Of a stretch of DNA of 64,000 nt, positions 16,417 to 25,348 are shown one piece after another. Each line of letters opens with the position of its first letter. Position 1 is the first letter of the stretch. Below the pieces are notes generated by a model. The model was given only the letters and a program-made list of their open reading frames with translations. It was not told the origin of the DNA and searched no databases. Source of the DNA: Phytohabitans sp036906915 (GTDB lineage Bacteria; Actinomycetota; Actinomycetes; Mycobacteriales; Micromonosporaceae); contig NZ_JBAKHX010000001.1 in NCBI RefSeq assembly GCF_036906915.1, positions 124,001 through 188,000 of the forward strand, written 5' to 3'. The translations under genes were made by a program, and so were the position numbers.

Positions 16417-17048
16417 CGAAGCCTCCTTCTGATCAGCCATTCAGCGAACGCGAGGTTGGCGACCCAGGCGACCGCGTGCAGCAGCGCCCGGGGCAGCCCC
16501 TGCGGCTGTCCGAACGCGACGATCCACGGCCCGAGGGTCAGGACCTGTGTGCCGGCACCAATGCCGATGGCGTAGGCGCGCAGCATCCACGCCCGGTGCC
16601 GGCGGATGTCCCGCCGCCGCACCGCGACGACACTGGCCACGATGGACAGTGCCATCGCGGAGCCGAACATCAGCCGGAACGCGATCAGCAGCCCGTCGTT
16701 CGGCGGGTGCGGGTAGAACACGGTCATCCACATGCCGGACAGCGCGGCGACGAGCCCGCAGACCGCCAGTACCCGGCCGGCGGCGCGGTGCCAGCCGAGC
16801 CACCGCCGGCGCAGGCCGGTCGGAAACTGGAAGGCGCCCACCACGCAGAACAGGGTGGCGCCGACGATGTGAAGCACGACCGGCACCGGCGAGTCGACGA
16901 ACCGGGCGTTCTCCACGGTGACCTGGGGGCTGGACGCCAGCTCGGTCACCCGGACGGCGCCGGCGATCACCGGCACCAGGCTGAGCGCGATCAGCGCGGC
17001 GGGTACGGGCCAGATCCGCTTGGCGACGGGGACGGCGGTAATGGTCAC
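16413..17048 (-). CDS. DUF2306 integral membrane protein
   Basis: A 211-residue protein with about five to six hydrophobic helices. The family features are a histidine in PVVLHIVGATLFCVVGAFQF, the LGWHRAAGRVL loop and the RRHRAWMLRAYAIG loop, which together make up DUF2306. The histidines and arginine are placed as in cytochrome-b-like membrane redox proteins, but no function has been established. Its last 4 bases overlap the start of the quinone oxidoreductase gene, so a joint redox role is plausible inference. The start at 17048 gives a normal family length. Confidence 0.85.
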   Translation of the reverse strand: MTITAVPVAKRIWPVPAALIALSLVPVIAGAVRVTELASSPQVTVENARFVDSPVPVVLHIVGATLFCVVGAFQFPTGLRRRWLGWHRAAGRVLAVCGLVAALSGMWMTVFYPHPPNDGLLIAFRLMFGSAMALSIVASVVAVRRRDIRRHRAWMLRAYAIGIGAGTQVLTLGPWIVAFGQPQGLPRALLHAVAWVANLAFAEWLIRRRLR

Positions 17049-17136
17049 GGTTCGATGGTCGTCGCGGCGGCGTGCCGTTTCATCGGAACTTGGGCCGCGG
17101 GCGCACTGGCCGATGGTGCGGCCGAAAGACCGTACT

Positions 17137-17799
17137 TTAGGCGGAGGGACGGACGCGGTCGGTCTCGTACGCCCACATGGCGATCTCGACCCGGTTGCGA
17201 GCGCCGAGCTTGGTCATCAGGCTCGCGATGTGCGTCTTCACGGTGCTCAGCGTGATGTACAGCTCGCCGGCGATCTCGCTGTTGGTGTGCCCACGGGCGA
17301 CGGCGGCGAGCACCTGCTCCTCGCGGTCGGTGAGCGCCTCGATCGGCTGTTTGGGGGGCGCGGCGGGCCCTGAGTCGGCGAAGGCCTTGAGCAGCCGGGT
17401 GGTGACGTTCGGGGCGATGAGCGCCTCGCCGCTGGCCGCCGCGTGCACCGCCTGGGCGAGCAGGGCGGGCCCCGCGTCCTTGAGCAGGAACCCCTTCGCG
17501 CCGGCCCGCAGCGCCGCGTAGACGTACTCGTCGAGGTCGAACGTGGTGATGACGACGACCGCGATGGGGTCGGCGACGGCCGGTCCGGCGAGCGCGCGGG
17601 TGGCCTCGATGCCGTCCAGGCCCGGCATCCGGATGTCGAACAGGCACACGTCGGGGCGTAGCCGGCGGGCCAGCTCGATCGCGCGCCGGCCGTCGGCGGC
17701 CTCGCCGACCACCTCGATGTCGGGCTGCGCGTTGAGGATCATCGTGAGCCCGGTGCGGACGATCTCCTGGTCGTCGGCGACGACGACCGTGACACTCAT
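17137..17799 (-). CDS. NarL/LuxR-type response regulator
   Basis: A 220-residue two-component regulator. The receiver domain occupies residues 3-120 with the acidic pocket DD (9-10), the phosphoacceptor Asp55 in VCLFDIRMPG, the switch threonine in VVITTF and the lysine in FLLKDAG. The LuxR-type DNA-binding domain (about 150-210) reads LTDREEQVLAAVARGHTNSE followed by TVKTHIASLMTKLGARNRVE. It overlaps the sensor kinase gene by 4 bases (ATGA), so the pair is co-translated. The signal is unknown; its position behind the esterase gene of the hemicellulose island suggests possible co-expression. Confidence 0.95.
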   Translation of the reverse strand: MSVTVVVADDQEIVRTGLTMILNAQPDIEVVGEAADGRRAIELARRLRPDVCLFDIRMPGLDGIEATRALAGPAVADPIAVVVITTFDLDEYVYAALRAGAKGFLLKDAGPALLAQAVHAAASGEALIAPNVTTRLLKAFADSGPAAPPKQPIEALTDREEQVLAAVARGHTNSEIAGELYITLSTVKTHIASLMTKLGARNRVEIAMWAYETDRVRPSA

Positions 17800-18929
17800 G
17801 AAGCGGTCCGCGGGAGCACCGCGGTCACGGTCCAGCCGCGGTCGGGTGCCGGGCCGGCCTCGCAGGTGCCGCCGAGCAGGCCGGCGCGTTCCATCATGCC
17901 GACGAGGCCGTACCCGGACGAGCTGGCCTGGCGGGCCGCGGTGGCCTCGCCGTCGTCGCTGACCCGCAGGCGCACCGCCGCGTCGTCGACGGCGACCCGC
18001 ACCTCGATGCGGGTCGCGTGCCGGGCGTGCCGGCGCGCGTTGGTTACCGATTCCTGGGCGAGCCGGTAGATCGCGGTGCCGACCGGGGGCGGCAGGGCGT
18101 CGACGTCGCCGACCAGTTCGACCTCGACGGCGGGGCCGGGCCGGGTGCGTCCGGCGAGCTGGTCGAGGTCGGACACCCTCGGCGTGGGCGCCCGCTCGGC
18201 CGGTTCGCCCCTGCGCAGTACCCGGACCATTGCCCGCATTTCGGCTAGAGCCTGGGTGGCCTCGGCCTCGATGACGCGCAGCGCGTCGGTGGCGGCGGCC
18301 GGGTCGGCCGGCGCGGTCGCGAGGCCGGCCTGGGCGCGGATGGCCATCGCGGACACGTGGTGGGCGACGGTATCGTGCAGGTCGCGGGCCAGGCGCTCGC
18401 GTTCGAGGAGCTTGGCCTGGTCGAGCTCGCGCAGCCGGGCGCCGGCCCGGTAGCGCACAGCGGCACCGACGGCCATGGCCGCGAAGAGCACCACGGACCC
18501 GCCACCAGCCTCGCCGAGGCTGATGTCTCCGAGGGCCGCCGCGAGGCCGAGCTTGGCGTACATGATCGCGAGGCCGAGGACGGCCTCGCGCCCGGAGCCC
18601 CAGCGGAACACCGCGTAGGGCAGCAGAATCATGAACGCGAGGCTGTTCATGTCTGGCTCGGCGCCTGTGAACAGCGGCGTCACCGCGCAGGTGCCGAAGG
18701 CGATCGCCACCATGAGCAACGGCCGGGTGCGCCGCCACAGCAGCGTCGGCATCAGCCCCGCGGTGATCACCAGCGCGACGACCGGCGCGTGCAGATCGGA
18801 CCAGCGCACCACCGCCTCGAGCACGACGAGCGGCACGAGCACCGCGACGAGGGCCCAGTCGCGCCACACCCGGTGCGGCGCGCCCGGCGGACGCGGCTCA
18901 TCCCACACGGAGCGCAACAGACCCTGCAC
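17796..18929 (-). CDS. DesK/NarL-group sensor histidine kinase
   Basis: A 377-residue membrane sensor. About four to five transmembrane segments fill residues 25-165. The HisKA_3 dimerisation helix has the phosphorylatable His185 in ERLARDLHDTVAHHVSAMAI, followed by the ATPase domain with the N-box QESVTNARRHARH and the G-box GYGLVGMMERAGLLGG. There is no extracytoplasmic domain, so sensing is probably within the membrane. The start is uncertain: the GTG at 18929 is only 5 bases after the esterase stop and lacks a ribosome site, and a TTG four codons later (before RSVWDEPRPPG) matches the usual family N terminus. It is coupled to the response regulator gene. Confidence 0.9.
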   Translation of the reverse strand: MQGLLRSVWDEPRPPGAPHRVWRDWALVAVLVPLVVLEAVVRWSDLHAPVVALVITAGLMPTLLWRRTRPLLMVAIAFGTCAVTPLFTGAEPDMNSLAFMILLPYAVFRWGSGREAVLGLAIMYAKLGLAAALGDISLGEAGGGSVVLFAAMAVGAAVRYRAGARLRELDQAKLLERERLARDLHDTVAHHVSAMAIRAQAGLATAPADPAAATDALRVIEAEATQALAEMRAMVRVLRRGEPAERAPTPRVSDLDQLAGRTRPGPAVEVELVGDVDALPPPVGTAIYRLAQESVTNARRHARHATRIEVRVAVDDAAVRLRVSDDGEATAARQASSSGYGLVGMMERAGLLGGTCEAGPAPDRGWTVTAVLPRTAS

Positions 18930-18934
18930 AGGGA

Positions 18935-19906
18935 TCAGCGTACTAGCTCGCGCAGCCAGCGGAGCTGGCGGCGCACGTGTACGGCCTCGCCGCCCTCGTG
19001 GTGGTTGAAGGGATACACGTGGATCGTCCGGTCGGTGCCCGCGTACCGGTTGTAGGCGGCGTACACGGTGCTCGGCGGGCAGACCGTGTCGCGCAGCCCC
19101 ACCGCGAAGTGCGCGGGCGCGGACGCCCGCCGCGCGAAGTTCGCACCGTCGATATAGGACAGTGTGTTTCGGGCGGCGGCCTCGGCCTCGCGGTGGATCG
19201 CCAGAAACGTCACGATCTCGCTGTACGGGGCGGCGTCGGTGATTTCGATGGCGCGCTGGATGTGACACAGGAACGGCACGGTGGCCAGCACCGCGGCCAG
19301 GTCCGGCACGAGACCGGCGGCCGCGAGCGCGAGCCCGCCGCCCTGGCTGTTGCCGGCCGCCACCACTCGCGCCGGGTCGACGCCGGGCAGTTCCCGCACC
19401 GCCTCGACGGCCCGCACCGCGTCGGTGATCAGGCGCCGGTAGTAGTAGTCGCGCGGCGAAAGGATGCCCCGGGTCATCGGTCCGGGGCCGCCGAGCGCGT
19501 TGCCGTGCGGGTCGGGGGTGTCGCCGCCGGTGCCGTACTGCCCGCCCTGACCCCGGCTGTCCATGAGCAGGTGCGCGTATCCGGCCGCGGCGAACGTGAG
19601 CCGCTCGTGCGGCAGGCCCCGCCCGCGCCCGTACCCGAGGTACTCCACGACGGCGGGCAGCGGCTCGTCGACGCCGGCGGGCCGGGTGTACCAGGCGCGC
19701 ACCGGGTCGCCGCCGAACCCGGCGAACGTGACGTCGAACGACTCGACCAGGCGCAGGTCGGTCGGCTCCGGCTGTACGTCGATCAGCACCTTCGTCGCGC
19801 GTGACTCGTCCAGTGTGGACTGCCAGAACTCGTCGAAGTCGGCCGGCTCGGCGATGGTGGGTGCGTACTGCTCCAGCTGCGCGAGTGGCAGGTCGAAAAG
19901 CGCCAT
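18935..19906 (-). CDS. Acetylxylan esterase / cephalosporin-C deacetylase family (CE7)
   Basis: A 323-residue alpha/beta esterase that removes acetyl groups from xylo-oligosaccharides. The CE7 hallmarks are RGQGGQYGTGGDTPDPHG (about residues 118-135) and the nucleophile Ser187 in GNSQGGG; the acid is Asp273 (GLRDTVCPPST) and the base the histidine in FNHHEGG (about 302). It has no signal peptide, so it acts in the cytoplasm on imported acetylated oligosaccharides. The start at 19906 overlaps the LacI stop by one base, which makes them an operon. With GH39, GH67 and GH3 downstream this points to xylan rather than antibiotic deacetylation. Confidence 0.93.
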   Translation of the reverse strand: MALFDLPLAQLEQYAPTIAEPADFDEFWQSTLDESRATKVLIDVQPEPTDLRLVESFDVTFAGFGGDPVRAWYTRPAGVDEPLPAVVEYLGYGRGRGLPHERLTFAAAGYAHLLMDSRGQGGQYGTGGDTPDPHGNALGGPGPMTRGILSPRDYYYRRLITDAVRAVEAVRELPGVDPARVVAAGNSQGGGLALAAAGLVPDLAAVLATVPFLCHIQRAIEITDAAPYSEIVTFLAIHREAEAAARNTLSYIDGANFARRASAPAHFAVGLRDTVCPPSTVYAAYNRYAGTDRTIHVYPFNHHEGGEAVHVRRQLRWLRELVR

Positions 19907-20919
19907 CAGCGCGCCTGCGCGGGGGGTGCGGTCGTTTCTCGTACGACGAGTTCGGTCACCAGGTCGATGCGGCTGGTCGACAGCTCGACGCCGCGCGCGA
20001 TGTCGAGCAGCATCCGGGTGGCGGTGCCGGCCATGTCGCGCAGCGGCTGATTGATGGTGGTGAGCGCGGGACCGATCCACGCGGCGACCGGCAGGTTGTC
20101 GTACCCGATCACCGAGACGTCCCGGGGGACGTCGAGGCCAAGCTTGCGCGCGGCGCGCAGCACCCCCATCGCCTGCATGTCGGACCCGGCGAAGATGGCG
20201 GTGGGGTGGTCTGGCCTGCCGAGCAGTTCCAGGCCGTACTCGTAGCCAGCGTGGACGTAGAAGTTGCCGTACCGCACCAGGTCGGGGTCAACCAGTACGC
20301 CCGCCTCGTCATGCGCGGACCGGAAGCCGGCGACGCGCGCCCGGCTGCACAGCACGTCTTCCGGGCCCGAGATGATCGCGATCCGGCGGTGGCCGAGGTC
20401 GAGCAGGTGGCGGGCGGCGAGCAGGCCGCCGTTCCAGTTGTTGGAACCGACGGTCGGCACGGACGCGGTGGTCGCGCTGTCGGTGTCGACCACGACGAAC
20501 GGGATGCGCTGGCGCTCCAACTGCTGGCGGTGGGACTGCGCGGGGTGGCAGAGCACGAAGACGATGCCCGTCGGGCGACGGCTGAGCACCCCGTCGAGCC
20601 ACTGCTGCGGCGGCTGGTGCGCACCGCCCAGCTGCGACAGCACGAGATCGACCTTGGCGGCGGCCGTGACCGACTCGACGCCGCGGATGATCTCCATGGC
20701 CCATGCCGCGGCGAACTCGTGGAAGACCAGGTCGACCTGCTCGCGGCCGGTCGGGCGGCGCTTGACGCGGCGCCGGTACCGGTGCCGTTCCAGGCTCGCC
20801 TCGACCCTGGCCCGGGTCGCGGCCGCGACGTCGGAGTGCCCGTTGAGGACCTTGGACACGGTCGTCACGGACACGCCGACCTCGTCGGCGATCGTCGCTA
20901 TCGTTGCGGAACTCGTCAT
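19906..20919 (-). CDS. LacI-family repressor of the hemicellulose island
   Basis: A 337-residue sugar-responsive repressor. The HTH reads TIATIADEVGVSVTTVSKVL (about residues 6-25), followed by the hinge NGHSDVAAATRARVEASLERHRY and a periplasmic-binding-protein-like core (VDLVFHEF...IGYDNLPVAAWIGPALTTINQP) that binds the inducer. The ATG at 20919 is chosen because it has a GGTGAG site 6 bases upstream; an in-frame ATG at 20937 lacks one. Near-palindromic operators lie immediately upstream (20938) and before the GH3 gene (21059), so autoregulation and control of the divergent operon are likely. The inducer is presumably a xylo- or gluco-oligosaccharide. Confidence 0.93.
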   Translation of the reverse strand: MTSSATIATIADEVGVSVTTVSKVLNGHSDVAAATRARVEASLERHRYRRRVKRRPTGREQVDLVFHEFAAAWAMEIIRGVESVTAAAKVDLVLSQLGGAHQPPQQWLDGVLSRRPTGIVFVLCHPAQSHRQQLERQRIPFVVVDTDSATTASVPTVGSNNWNGGLLAARHLLDLGHRRIAIISGPEDVLCSRARVAGFRSAHDEAGVLVDPDLVRYGNFYVHAGYEYGLELLGRPDHPTAIFAGSDMQAMGVLRAARKLGLDVPRDVSVIGYDNLPVAAWIGPALTTINQPLRDMAGTATRMLLDIARGVELSTSRIDLVTELVVRETTAPPAQAR

Positions 20920-20937
20920 CGAAATCTCACCCAGCAT

Positions 20938-20954
20938 CGCCGGAAGTTTCGGCG
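20938..20954. promoter_or_regulatory. Putative LacI operator 1 (upstream of the lacI-type gene)
   Basis: CGCCGGAAGTTTCGGCG is a near palindrome with a CGRAA...TTTCG core like that of operator 2 (21059-21077). It lies just upstream of the repressor start at 20919, where bound repressor would block its own transcription. Confidence 0.6.
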
Positions 20955-21006
20955 GTCACTGTAGCACTTGATCACCGCTGGGCGGATCATCGTCTATGAC
21001 TGACCC

Positions 21007-21036
21007 TTGACACACCTCTGACAAGGCGCCTAACTT
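21007..21036 (+). promoter_or_regulatory. Promoter of the GH3 operon
   Basis: A consensus -35 TTGACA (21007-21012) and -10 TAACTT (21031-21036) are separated by 18 bases, and operator 2 lies 22 bases downstream. The arrangement fits a housekeeping-sigma promoter repressed by a roadblock. Confidence 0.55.
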
Positions 21037-21058
21037 GCCGTCAGATGTGACCGGCATG

Positions 21059-21077
21059 TTGCGGAAACTTTCGGCAA
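21059..21077. promoter_or_regulatory. Putative LacI operator 2 (GH3 operon)
   Basis: TTGCGGAAACTTTCGGCAA reads TTGC-n-GAAA-n-TTTC-n-GCAA, a 19-base palindrome broken only at the two unmatched flanking positions and the centre. It lies between the predicted promoter and the GH3 ribosome site, the usual location of LacI-type operators in actinobacterial sugar operons. Confidence 0.7.
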
Positions 21078-21095
21078 AGCCGGGTTAGGGGAGGC

Positions 21096-23411
21096 ATGAG
21101 TAACCAGGTGAACGACGACGCGTGTTGGCGCGACCCGGAGCGGTCCACCACGGAGCGGGTCGATGCGTTGATCCCGCTCATGACGCTGGAGGAGAAGGTC
21201 GCCCAGCTGGTCGGTGTCTGGGTCGGTGCGGACGCGTCCGGTGGCGGCGTCGCGCCGTACCAGTCCGACATGGTCGGCGGCGCGTCCTGGGACACGCTGA
21301 TCCGCCAGGGACTCGGCCAGCTCACGCGCCCATTCGGCACCGCGCCGGTCGACCCCGTGCGTGGCGCCCAGTCACTCGCGGCCGCGCAGGAGGAGATCGT
21401 CACGGCCAGCCGGTTCGGGATACCCGCGCAGGTGCACGAGGAGTGCCTGACCGGGTTCGCGACCTGGCGGGCGACCGCGTTTCCGGCGCCGCTGTGCTGG
21501 GGCGCCGCCTTCGACCCGGAGCTGGTCGGGCAGATGGCCGGGCACATCGGCCGCACGATGCGCGCGGCCGGCGTGCACCAAGGCCTTTCGCCGGTCCTCG
21601 ACGTGACCCGCGACTACCGGTGGGGCCGCACCGAGGAGACGATCGGCGAGGACCCGTACCTGGTCGGGACGGTGGGCGCGGCGTACGTGCGCGGGCTGGA
21701 GGACGCCGGCGTGGTCGCCACCCTCAAGCATTTCGCCGGATACTCGGCCTCGCGCGGCGGCCGAAACCTGGCGCCCGTGCCGATGGGGCCGCGCGAGCTG
21801 GCCGACGTGATCCTGCCGCCCTTCGAGATGGCGCTGCGCCTCGGTGGGGCGCGCTCGGTGATGAACTCCTACGCCGAGATCGACGGCGTCCCCGTCGCCG
21901 GCGACGCGGAGCTTCTGACCGGCCTGCTGCGCGACGAGTGGGGCTTCACCGGCACGGTGGTCTCCGACTACTTCGCGATCCGCTTCCTGCAGAGCCTGCA
22001 CGGCGTCGCCGCCGACGGCGCGCAGGCCGCGGCGCTCGCGCTGCGCGCCGGCATCGACGTCGAGCTGCCCAATGTGGATGCCTTCGGCACCCCATTGATC
22101 GAGGCCGTCAAGTCTGGCGCCGTCGATGAGTCGCTCATCGACCGGGCCTTGCGCCGGGTACTGACGCAGAAAGCCGAACTCGGCCTGCTGGACGACGGCT
22201 GGCAGGCCCTGCCCGACGAGGCCGACGACCTGGACCTCGACAGTGCCGAAAGCCAGGACGTCGCCCTGCGACTGGCTCGACAGTCCATTGTGCTGCTCCG
22301 CAACACAGACGGCATCCTGCCACTGCGCGAAGGTCAGCGGGTCGCCGTGGTGGGCCCGGTCGCCGACGACCCGATCGCGATGCTCGGCTGCTACTCGTTC
22401 CCCGCGCACGTGGGCGTGCACCACCCCGAATACGGGCTCGGGCTGGATATCCCGTCGCTACGCGAGGCGCTCGGCCGGGCGTACCCGGACCTGGCGTACG
22501 CGCCCGGCTGCGAGATCACCGGCGACGACACCTCCGGCATCGCCGAGGCCGCCGCGCTGGCCGCCGACAGCGAAGTATGCGTGCTGGCGGTCGGCGACCG
22601 CGCGGGGCTCTTCGGGCGCGGCACCTCCGGCGAGGGCTGTGACGCAACCGATCTGCACCTGCCGGGCGCGCAGCGCGAGCTGGTACGCGCGGTGCTCGCC
22701 ACCGGTACCCCGGTGGTGCTGGTGCTGCTGGCCGGCCGCCCGTACGCGCTGGGTGACGAGGTAGAAGGCGCCACCGCGATCGTGCAGGCGTTCTTCCCCG
22801 GGCAGAGCGGCGGGCAGGCGCTCACCGAGGTGCTGACCGGTGCGGTGAACCCCTCGGGACGGCTGCCGGTGAGCGTGCCGCGCGACGCCGGCGGCGTACC
22901 GGCCACGTACCTGGCACCTCCGCTGGGCCGCCGCACCGACGTGTCCTCTGTAGACCCGACACCGGCGTTCCCGTTCGGCCACGGCCTGAGCTACACGACG
23001 TTCGAGTGGCGCGACGCCGACGGGCCCGCCGAATGGCCGGTCGACGGTGACGTTCACGTGAAGGTGACGGTCGCCAACACCGGGTCGCTGGCCGGCACCG
23101 AGGTCGTGCAGCTCTACCTGCACGACCCGGTCGCGCAGGTCACCCGTCCCGTCGTACGGCTCGTCGGGTACGCGCGGGTGACGCTTTCGCCTGGCGAGCG
23201 CGCCCGGGTGACGTTCGCGGTGCCGGCGGACGCCGCGTCGTTCACCGGTGTCGGCGGGCGCCGCATCGTCGAGCCCGGCGAGGTCGAGCTGCGCTTCGGC
23301 CGCTCGTTCTCCGACATCGAAGGCACTGTGCCGCTACGCCTGGTCGGGCCGGAACGCGAGGTTGGCCACGACCGGAAGTTGCTCACCCATTCCACAGTGG
23401 AGACAGCATGA
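21096..23411 (+). CDS. GH3 beta-glucosidase/beta-xylosidase
   Basis: A 771-residue GH3 enzyme that releases terminal beta-linked sugars from oligosaccharides. The N-terminal barrel has KHFAGYSASRGGRN and the nucleophile Asp291 in FTGTVVSDYFAI. The alpha/beta sandwich domain spans about 390-620, and a fibronectin-III-like domain is at the C terminus (about 660-745, FPFGHGLSYTTFEW onwards). There is no signal peptide, so it acts on imported sugars. A GGGGAGG site precedes the ATG. It is the first gene of a seven-gene operon and its stop overlaps the LplB start by 4 bases. GH3 members of this type cover glucosidase and xylosidase; the neighbourhood favours xylosidase or mixed activity. Confidence 0.95.
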   Translation: MSNQVNDDACWRDPERSTTERVDALIPLMTLEEKVAQLVGVWVGADASGGGVAPYQSDMVGGASWDTLIRQGLGQLTRPFGTAPVDPVRGAQSLAAAQEEIVTASRFGIPAQVHEECLTGFATWRATAFPAPLCWGAAFDPELVGQMAGHIGRTMRAAGVHQGLSPVLDVTRDYRWGRTEETIGEDPYLVGTVGAAYVRGLEDAGVVATLKHFAGYSASRGGRNLAPVPMGPRELADVILPPFEMALRLGGARSVMNSYAEIDGVPVAGDAELLTGLLRDEWGFTGTVVSDYFAIRFLQSLHGVAADGAQAAALALRAGIDVELPNVDAFGTPLIEAVKSGAVDESLIDRALRRVLTQKAELGLLDDGWQALPDEADDLDLDSAESQDVALRLARQSIVLLRNTDGILPLREGQRVAVVGPVADDPIAMLGCYSFPAHVGVHHPEYGLGLDIPSLREALGRAYPDLAYAPGCEITGDDTSGIAEAAALAADSEVCVLAVGDRAGLFGRGTSGEGCDATDLHLPGAQRELVRAVLATGTPVVLVLLAGRPYALGDEVEGATAIVQAFFPGQSGGQALTEVLTGAVNPSGRLPVSVPRDAGGVPATYLAPPLGRRTDVSSVDPTPAFPFGHGLSYTTFEWRDADGPAEWPVDGDVHVKVTVANTGSLAGTEVVQLYLHDPVAQVTRPVVRLVGYARVTLSPGERARVTFAVPADAASFTGVGGRRIVEPGEVELRFGRSFSDIEGTVPLRLVGPEREVGHDRKLLTHSTVETA

Positions 23412-24400
23412 GCACACCCACGGTGAACGCGCCGCCACCCGGCGCGGTACGCCCCGAGCCGGCGCTCGCCGCGGCCACCCGCCGCGTGAAACCGCCCAAG
23501 CGCACCTGGCGGCAGGCGCTGCGGCGGGATTGGCAGCTCTACTCGCTGGCGATCCTGCCGCTGCTGTTCTTCCTCGTCTTCCGGTACCTGCCGATGCTCG
23601 GAAACGTCATCGCGTTCCGGCGCTTCCAGCCCGGCGGCAGTGTCTTCGGCGAGTACTGGGTCGGCCTGCGGTACGTGAAGATGTTCCTGAACGACCCGAC
23701 GTTCTGGGAAGTCTTCACCAACACCCTGATCCTCGGCGGGCTCGGGCTGCTGATCTGCTTCCCGCTGCCGATCGTGCTGGCGCTGCTGCTCAACGAAGTG
23801 CGCACGCGCTCCCTGAAGCGGTTCGTGCAGTCGGTGTCGTACCTGCCGCACTTCCTGTCCATCGTGATCGTGGCCGGCATGGTCATGCAGATCCTGTCGG
23901 TCGACGGTGTGGTCAACCAGGCCGTCAAGGCGTTCGGCGGTGATCCGATCGCCTTCCTGCAGGAGGCCGGCTGGTTCCGCACCATCTACGTCTCCTCGGA
24001 GGCGTGGGCGACCGTCGGCTGGGGCACGATCCTCTACCTGGCGGCGCTCACCACCATCGACGAAGACCTGTACGAGGCGGCACGGATCGACGGTGCCAGC
24101 CGCTGGCGCCAGACCTGGCACGTGACCCTGCCCGGCATCCGGCCGACCATGGTGACCCTGCTGATCCTCAACATCGGCACGTTCATGGCGGTCGGCTTCG
24201 AGAAGGTCCTGCTGCTGTACAACCCGCTGACCTACCCGACCGCGGACGTCGTGGCCACGTACCTGTACCGGGTCGGCATCGTCTCCGGCAACTTCAGCTA
24301 CGCCGCGGCGATTGGCCTCTTCGAGGCCTTGATCGGGCTGACGCTGGTGCTGTCGGCGAACTTCATCTCCCGTCGCACAGTGGGGGCGAGCCTGTGGTGA
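23408..24400 (+). CDS. Carbohydrate ABC transporter permease, LplB family
   Basis: First membrane subunit of an oligosaccharide importer, 330 residues. A proline-rich cytoplasmic N terminus (about 1-45) is followed by six transmembrane helices. The EAA loop that contacts the ATPase reads YEAARIDGASRWRQTWHVTLPGI (about residues 219-241). The opening LYSLAILPLLFFLVFRYLPMLGNVIAFRRF is diagnostic of the LplB group. The ATGA overlap with the GH3 gene and GTGA overlap with LplC show translational coupling. As usual for such loci no ATPase is encoded here, so a shared MsiK-type ATPase elsewhere is expected (inference). Confidence 0.95.
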   Translation: MSTPTVNAPPPGAVRPEPALAAATRRVKPPKRTWRQALRRDWQLYSLAILPLLFFLVFRYLPMLGNVIAFRRFQPGGSVFGEYWVGLRYVKMFLNDPTFWEVFTNTLILGGLGLLICFPLPIVLALLLNEVRTRSLKRFVQSVSYLPHFLSIVIVAGMVMQILSVDGVVNQAVKAFGGDPIAFLQEAGWFRTIYVSSEAWATVGWGTILYLAALTTIDEDLYEAARIDGASRWRQTWHVTLPGIRPTMVTLLILNIGTFMAVGFEKVLLLYNPLTYPTADVVATYLYRVGIVSGNFSYAAAIGLFEALIGLTLVLSANFISRRTVGASLW

Positions 24401-25326
24401 CCATCGACTCCAGCAAGATTCTCGCCAAGCCGGCCGGTCCGAAGCGCCAGCAGGTCACGCGCGGCTACCGGATCTTCCAGGTGGTCAACGCCATCGTGCT
24501 GACCGGCGTCGTGGTGGTCACGCTGTACCCCTTCCTCAACATCGTGGCCCGCTCGTTCAGCGACCACGCGAACGTCGTCGCCGGAAAGGTGAACCTGCTG
24601 CCCAAGGGGTTCAACCTGAACGCGTACGAGGAGGTGATGAGCGACTCGCTGTTCTGGACCAACTACCGCAACACCCTCTTCTACACCTTCACGGCCACGG
24701 TCATCGCGATCGTGCTCACCACCTGTTACGCGTACGTGCTGTCCAAGCCCCAACTCAAAGGCCGCGGCTTGCTCGTCGGCGTCGCGGTGTTCACCATGTT
24801 CTTCAGCGGCGGCCTGATTCCCAACTACATCCTGGTGACCAGCCTCGGGTTGAAGAACAGCGTCTGGGCGATCGCCCTGCCCAACGCGATCAGCGTCTTC
24901 AACCTGCTGGTGATGAAGGCCTTCTTCGAAAGCCTCCCCACTGAGCTGGAGGAGGCCGCCTCCGTCGACGGCCTGTCCACGTACGGGATCCTGTGGCGGA
25001 TCGTGTTACCACTGTCGAAGGCGATCGTCGCCACGATGGTGCTTTTCTACGCGGTGTCTTTCTGGAACTCCTGGTTCTCCGCGTTCCTCTACATGGACAG
25101 GCAGGAGTTGTGGCCGGTCACCGTCTACCTGCGCAACCTCATCGCGGGCGCCACCTCGACCGCGTTCGGCGGCAACGCCGTCGCCGAGGGCGCGGAGGCG
25201 CTGCAGATCGGCGCCACCGTCAAGGCGGTCGCGATCGTGCTCACCACCCTGCCCATCCTCCTGGTCTACCCCTTCATCCAGCGGTACTTCGTTTCCGGCG
25301 TCATGCTCGGCGCCGTCAAGGGATGA
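24397..25326 (+). CDS. Carbohydrate ABC transporter permease, LplC/YtcP family
   Basis: Second membrane subunit, 309 residues, six transmembrane helices. The EAA loop reads LEEAASVDGLSTYGILWRIVLPL (about residues 187-209), and the end YPFIQRYFVSGVMLGAVKG is the conserved C terminus of LplC/YtcP proteins. The GTG at 24397 overlaps the LplB stop by 4 bases; another GTG one codon earlier is possible. It pairs with LplB and with the lipoprotein that starts 22 bases downstream. This transporter class imports oligosaccharides such as xylo- or galacturono-oligomers; the exact substrate is not visible. Confidence 0.95.
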   Translation: MTIDSSKILAKPAGPKRQQVTRGYRIFQVVNAIVLTGVVVVTLYPFLNIVARSFSDHANVVAGKVNLLPKGFNLNAYEEVMSDSLFWTNYRNTLFYTFTATVIAIVLTTCYAYVLSKPQLKGRGLLVGVAVFTMFFSGGLIPNYILVTSLGLKNSVWAIALPNAISVFNLLVMKAFFESLPTELEEAASVDGLSTYGILWRIVLPLSKAIVATMVLFYAVSFWNSWFSAFLYMDRQELWPVTVYLRNLIAGATSTAFGGNAVAEGAEALQIGATVKAVAIVLTTLPILLVYPFIQRYFVSGVMLGAVKG

Positions 25327-25348
25327 CCCACCCCGGAAAGGAATTCCC

